Of a DNA stretch of 64,000 nt, positions 25,258 to 39,000 are shown one piece after another. The translations under genes were made by a program, and so were the position numbers. Within the stretch, counting starts at the first letter, position 1; every line of letters begins with the position of its first letter. The DNA lies in assembly GCA_013398055.1 (NCBI GenBank), contig VZRS01004409.1, positions 2,785 to 66,784 of the forward strand. Reading direction: 5' to 3'. This stretch comes from Ifrita kowaldi (taxonomy: Eukaryota > Chordata > Aves > Passeriformes > Cinclosomatidae). The notes under the pieces are model-generated. The model did not search any database, had not been told where the DNA came from, and saw only the letters and a program-made list of their open reading frames with translations.

Positions 25258-27980
25258 AACAAGAAGAATGCCACGGACCTTTTAAAAATCAGTAATCATT
25301 TTGTAGCACTTTATCTTGGCTTATTATGCATTTCTGTAATTTAACGGACTTGTATACAATGAATTTCACCTTTTTTAGGTTCACTCGTTCTTTGGGTTTG
25401 GGATTTTTTTTCCCCTGTAGAATGTCTTAAAGATAAGGAATCTGTATTGAGAGTGTAGTGCAGATACAGACGTGGTGCTCTGTCATACTTCTCAAAAGTA
25501 CCTCTGTTTTGAAGGACGTCACTTGTTTTATTCCAAACACTGTCCACATTCCCCACAAGATTTGTGGGATCACCCTCCCCTTTCTTACTGCAGACTGTCA
25601 GAATTCCCTGCAATAGGGAATCCTTAAGCAATGTTTTAATAGTTATTTACACTAGAGGGGACTGATTTTGCAGTATTGCCTCTTGTCTGGTTGGTTCCTT
25701 TTTCTCACTTGGATTTTTGTGACATGCTGCACCCTCTCCTGGCCCTCAGGAAGCTGGGAGCCTTTGTGTTCAAACCAGGCTCTCGTGTAGAGAATGCTGG
25801 TGTAAGAGCAATAATTCCAAAGTCCGAGCAGGAGAGGTGTACTGTAAAGCTTTTGCTATTACAGATCAAAATTCTGTAAATGCTTAGAAGCTGACAATTC
25901 AAGACACTAATTGGTGAATTTAATGGTATAAGTTTTTGTTTGTGTTCTGCCTTTCCCGTGTTCCTATCTGGTTTTAGTTTTCTATTCTAGAGGTGAGAAG
26001 TGTGCATATGTTAACTTCAGAACTTGAAAGTTCATGCAACAGTAATACTGAAGTACTCAAGAGTGGATAAAATCCTGATCATAGACTTCCTACTGTGATT
26101 TTCACTGGGACCAGGATGCAATCTATAAGCACATACACCCAAAGGCATTACTTTCCTTTTTAAAAAGGGAAAAAGGAAAGAAATTCAGCGTCTGTGACTT
26201 CCCTTTTCCCCCAACTATGAAAACCTTCCTTAAGGTTTTCCCTGCTATAAACCCCTTCCTCAAGTTCTGATACTCTCTTGCCTACTGACATGTACCTTGT
26301 GTGCACCTTGTACTGGTGCCTGTGGAAATTCTTTGCAGAGAATATAGATTTTTTTTTCAACAACATTTATTGCTTACCAATTCCAACAAGGAATTCTAAG
26401 AACATGCATGCATAACCCCAAGCATTAGTGTGGAGTGACTTTCTGAGGCTGAAGAGATGAATGCAAGTTATATACAGGCTTGTACAGAATTTCATCCACC
26501 TGGTTTAGGTGGTACAAATTCTAGTGTGGTGATTCTTTTTTCACAGGTTGATTTAAAAGTTAATTGCTCGGTTTAATTTCTGAGTATTAAGTTTCAGTTT
26601 TCTTTCTTCTCACACCAAAGTAGCATGGCATTAGTACTGTTCTGTGGCCTACTAATCAATTAGCACCAAATGAAACTTACTGAGTCCTGAAGGACTAAAT
26701 TATGTTGTTTTGTCTTTCTTACAACAGAAACGCAAACTGTCTTGTTTCAAACACCCCAAACGAAATGCCCATGCCATCTGTTTGAAATTGCTCTTAATGT
26801 CACGCTCATGGGGGCTTGGCCCACCTTTTCTCAAAGGATTTTTATGGAAGGAGACTGGAAGGAAATGGATGGTTATAGATGGGTGTGTAAATGCACACTT
26901 TGATAAGAATATGATCTAATGTATTGACAAGAGGAGTCAGGAGTTCTCATTTTTGGCAAAGAGTAGGTTGCCTTTGTTGCCTGCTGGGGCTCTTCAGCTG
27001 CTAAGGCAAGTTGTATTAGAGATGAACTCCCGGCCAAACTCCTGGCTCCACTGTCAAAACTGTAACTGTTATTTATATTCATTATATATTATAGGTATAT
27101 TAAGATAGGCAGATAAATATGGTATGTTTTGGACACTTGTAGTAAAAATTGCCTGGGTTTTGTTTGTGGACTGTCAGACCTTTTCTTTTGAAGTGGTTTT
27201 AGCTCTTGTGAATCCTGAACTGCCACTTGTAGAAGTTAAAGCTCCTTTCATACTAAGCAAGAGTTAGGCAGATTCAGCAGAACAAAGTGCCTCATCCCAG
27301 CGTGCAGGAGCCACCTCAGAAAGAGCTGGTGCTTCAGTGTCTGTGCCATATTGGCATTTCCTGTGCCTGCCAGCACAGATAGTAGTTTCAGCAGTAACTT
27401 CCTCGTCAGGATATAGGACTTTCCTGTAGGAAATGCATGGAGATCACCCATGTCACATTAGGTTGTTAAGCAGCCGTCATCATCCCCTGAACATGGGCAG
27501 TCTGCTTTAGTAGTTCAGAGATGAGCTGGCTTTTCCCTTTTTTCTGTTTTTTCTTTACTCTCTATTCCACTACCACTTCTGAAGGGTTTGTTTCTGGCTC
27601 CTAAGTTGAGTATATTACTTTGTCCTGTTGCTGTGTCCAGTAGATACTTTTATGTGCAATCCAAAATTGATGCTTGCCATTCCAAAAAAAGTCACAACCA
27701 AAAACTTAAAGTGATTTATGAGTTGAATTAATTAGACAATGCCTTTTACATGAGTACATGAGTGTGAAAGACATTGCGGACTATAAATTTATGTCTTGGT
27801 GAATAAATTTAATATTTAGACTAAACCTGTGGGGGACAGTTGTGCAAATGCATTTCCTCTGAGACATGAACAGTCTTCTCCATGTTGGAATAGTGTCAAA
27901 TTACAAATTGTTTTGTTCTGTTTTGTGAAATGTGGGAAAATAGCTTAGTCTTGTGGTTGGCTTTTCTAACCTAATTGAAA

Positions 27981-27986
27981 AATAAA
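27981..27986 (+). terminator. Candidate PRRG1 poly(A) signal
   Basis: A canonical AATAAA is followed 10-50 bases later by a T/G-rich stretch (tttgtttgtactggggtttt and ctttttctttcttgttg), as expected for a cleavage and polyadenylation site. Confidence 0.45.
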
Positions 27987-28062
27987 ATTTTGTTTGTACT
28001 GGGGTTTTATACAGCTTTTTCTTTCTTGTTGTTTTACCTATCCTGTAATTGCATTGTCATGC

Positions 28063-28068
28063 AATAAA
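28063..28068 (+). terminator. Candidate PRRG1 poly(A) signal, second
   Basis: A canonical AATAAA within tgcaataaatataaattt, 82 bases after the first candidate. A modest T-rich region follows. Confidence 0.35.
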
Positions 28069-28449
28069 TATAAATTTATAGTTGTACCTCTCTAAGGTTT
28101 TGCAACTCTGAATGCAGTGCTGTCTTGACTGATGACATGAATAGTCAGGATACTGCCTTTCCCATTTCTGAATGTAACATTGAATTTCATCTTGTATTAG
28201 GACTGAAATGATTTAGCTACTAAAACTAACTTAAAGGTGGCGCTGTTTTAAGAAATTATGGAAATTAATGATTTGCTTAGATGATATTAACATTAGTGAA
28301 GGTTGTTCTCTCTTCACTGGATGTAAATAACCTCTGATTACAGTATTGTGTCTTTTAAAGGGGTTTGGTTTACATTAAATTATCCTATTTAAACATTTTT
28401 GCCTATGTTTATAGAAAATGTTTTGTAACATTTGTTTTTCAATATGCTA

Positions 28450-28455
28450 AATAAA
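28450..28455 (+). terminator. Candidate distal PRRG1 poly(A) signal
   Basis: AATAAA within gctaaataaaaattttt, the last such signal before the SINE at 28.7 kb. It would extend the 3' UTR to roughly 3.2 kb. Confidence 0.3.
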
Positions 28456-28707
28456 AATTTTTAAGATGCCTCTAATGTTTCAAAGTACCAATTTTACACA
28501 ACTACAGTATTTACTTTGTGTACATGTGGTCTTTTAATTTCCATTGTTCTATGGACGTAATCAATTTCATGAATCAATTGTTTTGATGATACAAAATACA
28601 AATATAATTTTGTTTGCAGGTAGGCAAGTCTATTGTTTCAAAATTCAGGCTCAGTTATAATCAGAGTTGTGAATTTGTATAGTTTCCAATTTTGAAAAAA
28701 GCATTTA

Positions 28708-28848
28708 ACGCTGGCATGAGCTCATTTGCTTAGAGTCTGGTGTCAATAACACCAAGGTTGTGGGTTCAATCCCTGTATGGGCTTCACTTAAAACTTGGAC
28801 TTGATGATCCTTCTGGGTCCCTTCCAACTCAGAATATTCTGTGATTTC
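28708..28848 (+). mobile_element. tRNA-Ile-derived SINE with CR1-type tail (TguSINE1-like)
   Basis: The first ~75 bases match a tRNA-Ile body. They have an A-box region (tgagctcatttgcttaga), an anticodon-arm region (ggtgtcaataacacca) and a near-perfect B box GGTTCAATCC at 28763-28772, with an acceptor-like end at about 28782. A CR1-like 3' tail follows: 'gacttgatgatccttctggg' then 'tcccttccaactcagaatat' and 'tctgtgatttc'. A tRNA-Ile head joined to a CR1 3' end is the architecture described for TguSINE1 in zebra finch, which borrows CR1 machinery. This copy is somewhat diverged and there is no sign that it is active. Confidence 0.8.
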
Positions 28849-31800
28849 TTGTAGCCACAGCTAAATAAGTCACAGGCCAAAGGAAAGGAAACTGTAGTAA
28901 AAAATGTTGAAGTTGGAGGACTTAATTTCAAAGTCCACTTCAGCCACTTGAAAGTGACTACAAAATTTCGTGTCAGCTCTAGGAATGATGAATTAACAGA
29001 GAACAAAACGAACCTTGTATAATGTTCCCTGCTGGAAACTGAAGGTCTCCATTCCAGGCAGCACAAAGTGTGTGTCATCCCTTCCCACTCTGGTAATCAG
29101 GATGAAGTGTCCCTGGGATTGTTCACCAGTGCAGGGCCTGTGGGAGAGGCTGATGAAGCCCAGACCGAGGTTTGTGTCTCAGAGCTGTGAACTCAAGTGC
29201 AGTTTTGTGCTGCTCGTAACAAAAGGGCAAAGAAAGGTACTTGAAGCAGCAAAGAGCAGTGACTTTCCAAGCTGTCAGTGCACACTGTGGCCCTGTGCTC
29301 CCCTTGGAAAGCTTTTAATTGTGTATCCCAGGCCAGCACCATCCAAACAGGACGCTCTGCCCTGGGTTAAGTGGGGCTTGCTGTGCACACAAACATTTGT
29401 GTCCTGGTCTCACATCCATCAGCATGAGCTGATGTGTGTGCACATGGTTCAGCACACGGCTGCCCCCACAGGCCTGGCTTCCAGCTGTGGGAACATGGGG
29501 GATATGGTGTTAAACTGGTGTCATGAATCTCAGTGTCTATAAAAATCAGATCATTGCTCAGGTTACCAGTGATGAATGTTCTTTATTTATTGTTTCTCGT
29601 GCCCAGAGCACTGTGCTATGCTGCTCTAAATCACACTGATAGATTTCTTTTTATCTTCTGCATAATGTGAGCTTTGTAAATGTCTCCTAGTGCCACTTGC
29701 TGATTTTTAAAACGAAGGAAAACCGTGTTCAGCTGAAAGCACTGAGGTGACATCTATGTTATTTCATTGCTTGCTGCACACACATTTGATTGATTTGCTA
29801 CAGGGTAATTGAACTTTGAGTTTTGCCAGAAAGTTGAAGTACACTTTTCTGCTGGGGTATCTCGGTAATTATATTTTTCATTTGGCAGTGAGTTATTGAA
29901 TGCTAAGTAACAAGTCAGTGCAAGAAAGGTCTTGCTTATGCTCTCTTGACCATATCAGTCTATCTATAGATACATAGATATCTCCAGCACATCTATTATA
30001 CAGCATATGATACAGGACTTGCTTACCATTTAGATCTCTGCAACAATGTTTGCTGTGATATTAGACCTGTGTCTTCTTTGCCTGTCCTATGTATCCTGAA
30101 ATACACAATGACTGCTGTGCTGTTTTCCTCTTTAGAGACAAAGCCTAAGAATCAAAGTGACAATTTTCAGTGTGCCCTGCTGTTTTCTTCTCCACTTGGA
30201 AGCATTGAACAGAACTGCGTGGCTCCCAGGGTTAGCTGAGGAACTTAAAGCAAGAAGGAAACAAGTATTTAAAAAATTCATTTTGGTACTGCCAGCAATG
30301 AAATCTCTGCATAAGAAATAATCTGTACCAGACTGTCTCCCTGGCCTTTCCTGTGGTGTGGGATGTGTTTTCCCACACAACAGACCCTGGATCAATTCCA
30401 TGGGTCAAAGGCTCCCAGTTTGATTTTTCTTTATTTTCTCACTCAGCTCTTGCCGCTGGCAGTGGCGCAGCAGCCGCTCTTGGCTGTGCACAGGGACTCG
30501 AGCTGTTTGTTTGGTGACACACATCTGTACATAGGTGGCTCTGGGACCCAGGCTTCCCTGCTTTCCCCCCTGACCTTGCTGGTCTGCTCACACCCAGGCC
30601 AGGCAGTATTTCAGTGCTGGACAAAGAGCCGAGGGGATGAACGCAGCATTTGGAACCAGAGGCAGGTGTCAGCCTGCTGTGACACAGGGCGAGGCACAGT
30701 CTGTTATCACCTGTGGTCTTTTCACTGCCAGTCTGAATGCAGCCACCTCATGTGGGTTGTTTCCAAGGTTAAAACCACTGCAGGCAGCGTTTCTTGCCAG
30801 GACTTTCTGTGAAAAAATGGTACTGTCAAAGAAAAGCAAGGGTGTAGCTCAAGCGTTTTCCCCAGCAAGTAATTTATTTCCATTTACTACTAGAATTTTT
30901 ATTTTTTCCTTTTGCTTTTCTTGTGTCTATTTTTCTGTTCGTGGTTCCATTCTAACCATAGGCTTTTCCTTATGGATGGGTGAAGGTAAAACACACATGT
31001 AATCATGAACAGCTACATGGTTTTTTTTTCATTTCTCTGTATCTGGATGGGTTGGGTTTTTTTCTCAGCTTGCTGGTTTTTGCATTTTTTTTAATAAAAG
31101 TGCTGAGTACCTCCTTTTTCTGCTCACCCTAAAATCTTTCACATGCTCCTTTTTAAAAGTGCATTACAGTTGATATTTTTATTGTGCAGCTTCTCTAGAA
31201 GAAATGTATCTTTGAAAATAATTTCTAATGCTATTTTCTCTTCAATAATTATTTTCAGCCTTATGAAGTGCTACTTGTAGCTTAGTTTCCCTTTTCTTGC
31301 TTAATTGTGCTTCCACCCTCATTACCTTCCAGCCTTTCCACACAGGCAGCTTGACCCCATGAAAACACTACCTCTCTCCTCCACTGGCAGGAATGTTGAA
31401 AAAAGGGGGGTTCTGTTTTGCACATTGCTTTCAGATTTCACCATTTACTGTTCTGCATTGCCCAGCATTGACTTCCTGGAAATTGTTCACAAAATCCTGA
31501 TCCCAGTGCCAGGCTATCAGCAAACCCCCAGCCCCTGAGGAAGGCTGGCTGTCACTCTGACCTTCACCCACAGCCCTGGAGCAAGGATTTGAACTTGTGT
31601 TTCCTCCATTGCAGGGCATTAGGCAGCTCTGAACATTAGACCAAGCTTTCAGTCTCTATCTTTCTCAAGCTTCAAAATCCTTTGAAATTCTCTATAGTAT
31701 ATGCAGATCTCTGTGTGTAGTGAATGTAAACTACTTAACGTAGACTTAATTTACTTACTAATTTCTCATGGATTGTTGGAAAGCAGAGCAGCGTATTTCT

Positions 31801-34800
31801 GTTAAGGGATACCATAAGGTGTGAGTTTGAGCTGCTCGCTTGATTTTTTGTATGCTGGTGACACCAACCTTGGTATTACACTTCATGGATCGCAAATTTC
31901 ATCTGGAACCTGAGAAGTCTTTACCAGTATAGGTTTTGTTGCTTGTTTTTGTCAAAACTGGCACGGTCCCATCAGCAATTTTAGCTTCACTGAGTTACTC
32001 TTCAGTATAGAAGTGTTTATTAAAAAAATTCCTGAGTAGCAGCAGTTGATGGTTTTGTGATTGACTACGGTAATGTCTCCTAGCAACATGACTGAAAAAA
32101 GATCATCTCACATTGCTCACTTGTCCAGAGATATCCAGATTGCTGTGTTTATCTTGATGAGGCTGACTAAGCCATCTCACTTCACCAGTACTCCCTGCAC
32201 CACATTTTCTGCCCATTTTGTGTTGAAAAGGGTTCTCCAAAGTGACACCAAAGGTGTAAGGCCTTTTCCCAAAGTCCTGCTTTGGGATGTGCGAAATGCC
32301 CTCCCAGGCGCGAGTAGTGCTACCCCACATCCCCAAAGCATTCACTTCCCTTGGCCTGCCCTTTCCCAGCAGCTCTTGTGTGCCAGGGCTTGCAAAGGAT
32401 ACAGACCTGTGGAGTTCATTTTGTTGTCTGACACAGGATTTCAGAGCGAGGTACAGCCTGTGGACCTTTCATCCATCTCTCCTGTGCTGATGATGACAAC
32501 AAATGAGTGCCTTGCTCATAGTCAACATCCTTTCAGTAAATCTTTCCTTTAAAGAGATTGCTTTTGTTAGTAGTGAACAAATGCTCCTCTTCCACGAGAT
32601 GTCACAGGTGAGATTCTTCAAGAGGCTACCCTGCAGTCCTCCACCTCCTCATGGCACTTCCCTCTGCTTTCCCAGAGCCTCTTCAGGCTGGGAGAACACT
32701 GTGTGTCCCCACCACAGCTGCTGTCTGAGGCTGGTTAGTGCTCAGATGTGATGGGGGCATTGCTGGATAAGAGATGGCAGAGATGCTGCCTTTCCCCACT
32801 CCTGGAGGTGTCCAGCACTGACGGAGATGCGGTGGTGGAGCCCAGGCTGCTGTGGTGTGTGCCTGTGACAGCAGCCGCTCTGCCTGGCTGCCAGCTGCAT
32901 TTCACCATGCAGTAATTAATGCCTCTAGGGAGCAGGCACTGTCCCTGTTTTCAGACCTTTTTAGCTTCAGGACCAGCCCATGGCAACGTGCTCCATGTGA
33001 CCAAAGCTGCTGTGGGAAGAACTGCTCACTCCACGTGAGACACCGCAGGGCTGTGAGAGCTGCGCCGGCTCCCCGTGGCCTGAGGTGGCTGTTCTGCTTT
33101 ACAAACCCCTAAGCTGCCGTGGAGCTCTTACTGGGGGCATCCCTTCTCTCCCTGTGCCATATTCCAGCAGCACCTTAGCTGGATTTGTGCTGCTAAGGAG
33201 GCTGGGTGAGCATCAAAAATTTCCAGGTCCTGCCCTGTCTCTTACTGGCATGGCCTTAATTTTAATTTCTTTGGGGCAAGTTCTAAAAGCTGCATGTTTT
33301 TTACATGGCTTTGAAGGCAGTTTAAAGAAATGCTGTGATGGTACCTTGGGAATGTTCCTGCCATTACTGTCCAGTGCCTGATACAAATTGTGTTCTTCGC
33401 TTTGTTATTTAAACTGCTGGCAGGTAAGTTAATTAATATTAATAGAATGCTACAGGGTGAGTTTTGCAAATATAATTATTTGAGGGCATTCAGAAATGTT
33501 AAAAGGTCTCTTTTAATGCCGAATCTAAAGAAAGTGGTGCAATTAAATGATAGTCTAGTCTTTTTCCAAAGAAAAACCAAAAAAAAAAGAAAAAAAAAAA
33601 AGAAAAGGAAGAAAAGGAAGAGGCCAGTTCAATAGAAGTAATTACTTTTGTAGTAGTTGTTTAAAAGTCCTCCAAAACTCTTGGTTTTGTTCATGTCCAC
33701 GTGTCTCTGATACATTTATAGGTTTATTATCTACATTTGGATCCAGTTAACACGTGCTTCTCTGTTTTCCTTGGCCTGCCTTCTTGCTGTGGTTGGAATC
33801 AAGATACGCAGCAAATCCACAGCAGGGAGATCAAAATGGGGATATTGAACCAGTCACACAGAACCAGCCACCCTCCAGAGCAACCAGAGATGGGTCTGCT
33901 AAACTGGATCAGCCAGTGCAGGCACTCGTAGAATCTGTGTGAAAGAGTCAACTTCCAGAGAGGGTTAATCAGAGGCTGCTTGGTATGGAGGAAGGTGTGC
34001 AGCAATGCTGGGGTTATCCCAGCAACCTTGCAGTGACTGTCTCACCTGATAGGTGTTTTCATTCCTTAGGATCTTTCTAAGTCACCTCTCTGCTCCCGTG
34101 GTGGTGTGAATAAGGTTGTCTCCTTGGGGCAGGCAGATAAAGTGTCCCCTAGAGCCAAGAGATCTGCAATATTTTTCTTGTCATTTCCCCTTTAAGCCTC
34201 TGTCAGTAACAATTGAGTTTGGCCTGCTGTATTGACCTTAAGAAATCAAGGAAGTGGATTTCTGTGAAAGTTTCTGTGTTCATGGGCCAACCCCACTCTC
34301 CCTGGGTGTGAGAATCCCTCCGAGGTGAGGGTACCAAGTTCCTGTAGCTGCCTCTGGCCGTAAACCATTACGTGTTGAACAGCTGACTCCTGCTGTGCCT
34401 GAAAAGCACCAATAAAGGACTGTAAAGAGTTAAATCCTGCTGTATTTCAGTTTTTTTCCCTTTAGTCATGTTCTTCTTGAACCAAACACTCTTCAGAACA
34501 CCTCTTCACAGATTAGACTCTTTTTTTATTCTCGCCTATGCCAAGGTAAATTTATAACAGAAGTTTTCTTTCACTTGTGTATAACCTAGAGAAAGATTCT
34601 TTCAGCCAGTGGTTTGACCAACCTTACAGACAGCAGAAGTGAGCACTTTTTTCTAATCTCATCATGTTGAAAAAGATATACTTGTACTAAAAACTATGAG
34701 ATTAAAAATGCAGTGGTTGTGCACAAGTCCATTCTCATTACATTTTTCCAAGTAACCATTTCAAGCTTTTATCTGTTGTTGAGCTTTGTTTCTATAGCTA

Positions 34801-35779
34801 ACAAACCTGTATGAGACAAATAATGAAATATTGATTTGCCAACTTGAAACTTTCTCAGCTGCCGTTTTATTCAGTGCATCTGTTGGCAGCACAGCAGAAT
34901 GGAGGTTTTATTGTGGACTGAACGAACCCATTGGTTTGAGCATGACATGGTGAAATTGTAACACAGCAATAAAATTGCAGGGCACATTTATGCCATCTGT
35001 TTCATAGTAGAAAAACAAAGAACATTTTAGTGATGGCCTCAAACAATAAATCTGGATTTAGAAAAGAAAAATAATTGGAGCTTGTAATGTTAGGAACACC
35101 CTAAGATGTTGCACGGCCTCCTTCCCTCACTGTTGCTCAGCTGCAAAGTTCCCCCAGGTTTTTCTTGGTTTAGGCACCCTTAGCTGTTAGAGTCTGCTGG
35201 GTTAAGGGCTCAGAAAAACATCTCTAAGTCATAGAACACTGACTCAACAGATGTTTGCCTCCTCCCATCTCATCTATTGCTTTTATCAGCTTTCCATTTT
35301 TGGAGTGGGCAGGCATGAAAGGAGTCAGGTTGCGTGGCTCCACCATCAATCTGTGATAGGAAACAAAAGGTCACAATTGATGAGCAAGAGGCAAACATGA
35401 AAGAGGTTTGTTCAATCTTTCATCAAAACAACGTAAAATCTAAGACATGAGTCCTGTGTTATCAGAAAAAGAGGGAATTAGATTATTGTAATAAATGTAG
35501 AATGTGCAGAAAAGGTTTTACCCTTGGAAAATCAGTGATGTAAGATAAGAGGGTTCTCTTACTCTGTTCTCTCATCAAACATTTGATATTGTGGTCCTTG
35601 TATTTTTAAGTAACCTGTGACCTGAAAGAATGGTCCTAAAAATAATGTCCCTGTAGCTGTTGAAATCTGTAGATACTGAATGTGATTAAGATGTGTAATG
35701 AATCTTGTTATTAATTATATTTGTTGCAAAGTTATAAATGTTATGGTTTGTCTACCTAATAAGAAATTAAAAAATGTCT
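28849..35779. other. Intergenic DNA without recognised genes
   Basis: The open frames here are short, lack recognisable domains and have no convincing splice context. Local GC rises around 29.0-29.5 kb, 30.4-30.8 kb and 32.2-33.2 kb without forming a clear CpG island. The only simple repeat I note is the A-rich tract at 33575-33625. Confidence 0.7.
33575..33625 (+). repeat. A-rich / (AAG)n low-complexity tract
   Basis: Runs of A interrupted by single G residues pass into aaaaggaagaaaaggaagag. This is a simple purine tract that gives a false lysine-rich reading frame. Confidence 0.85.
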
Positions 35780-36042
35780 TTCTTCACCTTCAAACTGAAA
35801 GAGGTAGGTTTAGATTAGATATTAGGAAGAAATTCTTTACCGTGAGGGTGTTGAGGCCCTGGCACAGGTTGCCCAGAGAAGCTGTGGATGCCCCATCCTT
35901 GGAAGTGCTCAAGGCCAGGCTGGATGGAGCTCTGAGCAACCTGGTCTTGTGAAAGGTGTCCCTGCCCATGGCGTGGGGGTTGGAACTAGATCACCTTTGA
36001 GGTCTCTTCCAAACCATTCTGTGATTTAATTCTATGATTCTT
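35780..36042 (+). repeat. CR1 LINE 3'-end fragment, well preserved
   Basis: The conserved end of CR1 ORF2 is readable in the sense direction: RFRLDIRKKFFTVRVL, then WHRLPREAVDAPSLEVLKAR and LDGALSNLVL. It is followed by the non-coding 3' end (ggttggaactagatcacctt, then ttccaaaccattctgtga) and the short terminal repeats 'attctatgattc'. It is 5'-truncated, as most CR1 insertions are, and among the least diverged copies in the window. Confidence 0.92.
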
Positions 36043-39000
36043 TGGTGGATGGGATTTCTAGCAGTGAGTTTCTCTACAGTTTCTTACTGTTTTCTACGCC
36101 CTCTTTCCCAATCCTCTGATGTACCTGGATGACCTTCTGTAATGGTGTCTGTCCAAAGTCTGCATTGTCTCTTATGGAAGAGGAAAGGAGAAGACAAAAG
36201 GTGTCAGGGGTGTTGGAGCCACTACTTTCTTGTCCAGCTACAGCACTGTGATGCCCCAGGGCATCTGTGCACACTCCCAGTGTCAAAACCCCTCACTGGC
36301 ATGTTCTGCTCTGTTCAACTACCCCACCCCCAGTTCCCAGTCCTGGTTTCTTACCTGCCAAAACACAGCACTTTCCTACAGACTCCCCCACAAAACGGGG
36401 TGAGACCTTCAGAGCTTATTGCCCTGAGTCTAGCACCACCTTCTGTGAAGGAGGTTTGCATCCTCTCCCAGCTCTTTCCAGTAGGCACCTGGTTACCTGC
36501 CTGGCACAAATCAGTACCTGTCAGATATTAAATGAGAAGGATGGAAGCAACTGTGTTTGTTTGTGTTTATGCCACAGAAGGAGCAGGTTTCTTTTTTTTT
36601 TTTTTAATAGTGTTTGCCAGTTTTAAGATGAGAGCTTGAAAAATGTCATTAAGATGAAGAATGGTCACAAGGTGATAAAGAAACAATCTTCTCACTTTAA
36701 TGACTTGAGCTAAAAGCTAAATGACTGTAGCAGCTCAGATTGTAAAAGCAGTGGGAAATTTAATGAACAGTGACCCCACAGGAAAGTCAATCTGTCTGTT
36801 AATGTTTAGTTTTGTCATTTCTTCTGAAAAGTAATAAACCTCTATTATATAATCTATTGGTTACAGAACCTGGGGTCAGGCTCCCATTGAGCTTAACTCT
36901 GCCAATCTGTCTCAGCTGAAATTACTGACCTTCCCCATGAAATAGGTAAATATCCCAAGCAGGAAATAGCTGTGCAGGTACTTGAGGAAACAGCTTTGGT
37001 TGTGGGAAAAGGAAATTTTCATGAACTCGACTGCAAAAGCTCTAAATGGTTTGCAAATTCCCTTAATGATATGCTGATTCAGCCAGTTAAATTACGTAAA
37101 ATATAATGAATGAAACTGTGATTAGTCCGTAATGGCTGATGCTCCAGTTCTGTAACATGTCATTCATCTGGATGCTGTGGAATACTCACTGCAAATCTTG
37201 TAGCAAAGGTGGTTATCAAATAAGAGATAAAAATATGAACCTCTTTGGTTATGTTTAGCTACTGAGAACATGTATTTACTCAACCAGATAGTGGGAAAAG
37301 GCATCTTGAAAGTTGGATGATTTAGAGAAGTGTATTTTAACTGCAAGCTAAAAGCTGGAAAGCTGCAAACTTTGGATAGCACCATCCCCACAGGTTGCTG
37401 CTGTGAGCACAGACCTGGAAGAGGCTGGAGCACTCTGCTTCTGTCCCCTGCCATAAGGCAGAACCAGCCCTGGCCTATAAAGTTCTTCATTTGGGCTAAA
37501 GTTTCAGGTTGGCTTTTTTTAGTCTTATCTACTTCTTAAATCAGAAACTGATCCTGTTTGTTTGTGCTTTGTGACCAGCATGTTTGAGTGGCTTTGCACA
37601 GCAGCTTGTGCTGTGAGAATGGGACTGTGCGTGGGTGGGAGGTCACTTTGGAAGTGGCTGAGCTGACAAAACTCTTCAGGCTTTGCCTCTCGTCTTTTTT
37701 TTTCAGCAGTTAAACAGTGGCAATTCTCCAAAATCCAACCTTTGGACGTGCACATCCATCACAGTGCTCAAATTTAACTGGAGATTTGTGAATTGTTTAC
37801 AAACTGCATGTCACACTAAATCTGTATTTTCTTCTTTATGATGCTTTAATAAAAATTGTGTAGCCCTATTTACACATATTTACATGTGTCTTACAGGTAA
37901 CATTTCCTGTAAGTAACTCAAGTTTCTTTTTGCTTAAAAGTCTATTGCAATTTGCTGTCAAATATTTAACACAAGTAAAGAATCACATTTAAAAAGTCAC
38001 AGAACTTTTTATAATTGCCATCATTTTTTTCCTCTTTTCTCTTTTTTGTTGCTGGCTCGCAGTTCGTTCTGAGGGCTGGAAAAACTGCTTTCCCCAATGG
38101 TGACGTCCTTTTCCATTAAACAAATCTTGTTGATGTAAAGGAAATTTTCCATCCAGTGGTTTGTTAGTGCTGAAGTACACTGAAAAGTTGGTGCAAATTA
38201 GTCTGGAGAAGGCCGTTATTTTCATGAAAAGGAAATGAACCTATAAATGGTCATACTGGTCTTCCAACAGTTCTGGCACTGCAGCAGCCCTGGGCTAGAA
38301 CCAGGATGGGAATGGTGACCAGGGACCACTGCAGACCTGAGGATGGCCACGCTTGGCTGCAGCTATAGGGCAGCTCTGTGGCTGAGCCAGGGGCTCAGCA
38401 GGTGAAGCTGGGACAGCAGGGTCTGCCCCCAGACCAGGACAGAAGCCCCCAGTACTCTTCCTCAGTGGCTTTTCCTGCTGGAGCCAGCCCTGGGCAGGGG
38501 CTGCAGAGCCCCAGGCACCCTGGCCGTGGGCTGGGCAATGGTTTGGTCCCCATAACCAGCAGGATCCTCCTTTTGGTGCTGCTTGTTGCCTTCTGCCACC
38601 TCCACAGGGCTGTGACAGGGCAAACAGGAGGATGGCAGCCTCCCAGCCCAGCCCCGGCATGCCCTTTGCCCCTTTGGCATGCCTGATGCACGACTGTTTC
38701 CACTCATACTTTAATCTGCCTCGCATTCTCATCAGAAATATTTTCTCTCTCCTGGCAGCACTGAGTGTGTTCCATGTGCACAGCCAGCAGCAGCAGCTGC
38801 TCAGTGCCCTCCACACTGGGCCGTGCCCAGCCTTGGCTGCACTGCTCTCACCTCGTCTTTTTCTGAGCACAGCTTCCTGGTGTCTTTCCCAAAGTAATTT
38901 TGGAAACTACAGACTCATTAAAGAACCATTTCAAATACACCTTGTGGGGAAAGCTACCATATCAGTCTCCTTCATGAGAGTACAGTGTCTCTCCGGTCAG

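Larger units (their letters stand above)
25258..28470 (+). other. PRRG1: PRRG1 3' untranslated region (extent inferred)
   Basis: There is no coding potential after the stop codon, and the sequence is AT-rich with several AATAAA signals at its distal end. A UTR of about 2.7-3.2 kb is inferred from these signals; transcript data would be needed to place the end. Confidence 0.55.

Noticed and set aside
31510..31640. Minus-strand B-box-like word (aagttcaaatcc) suggesting an ancient tRNA-derived SINE
   Set aside because: No convincing A box, tail or known family pattern; a 10-base match alone is too weak.
33390..33635. Lysine-rich 81-codon frame
   Set aside because: The lysines come from an A-rich simple repeat.
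38295..38870. 191-codon open frame on the minus strand, with long frames also on the plus strand
   Set aside because: The block is GC-rich with few stop codons in several frames at once, shows no domain and no splice logic, and looks like a composition effect.
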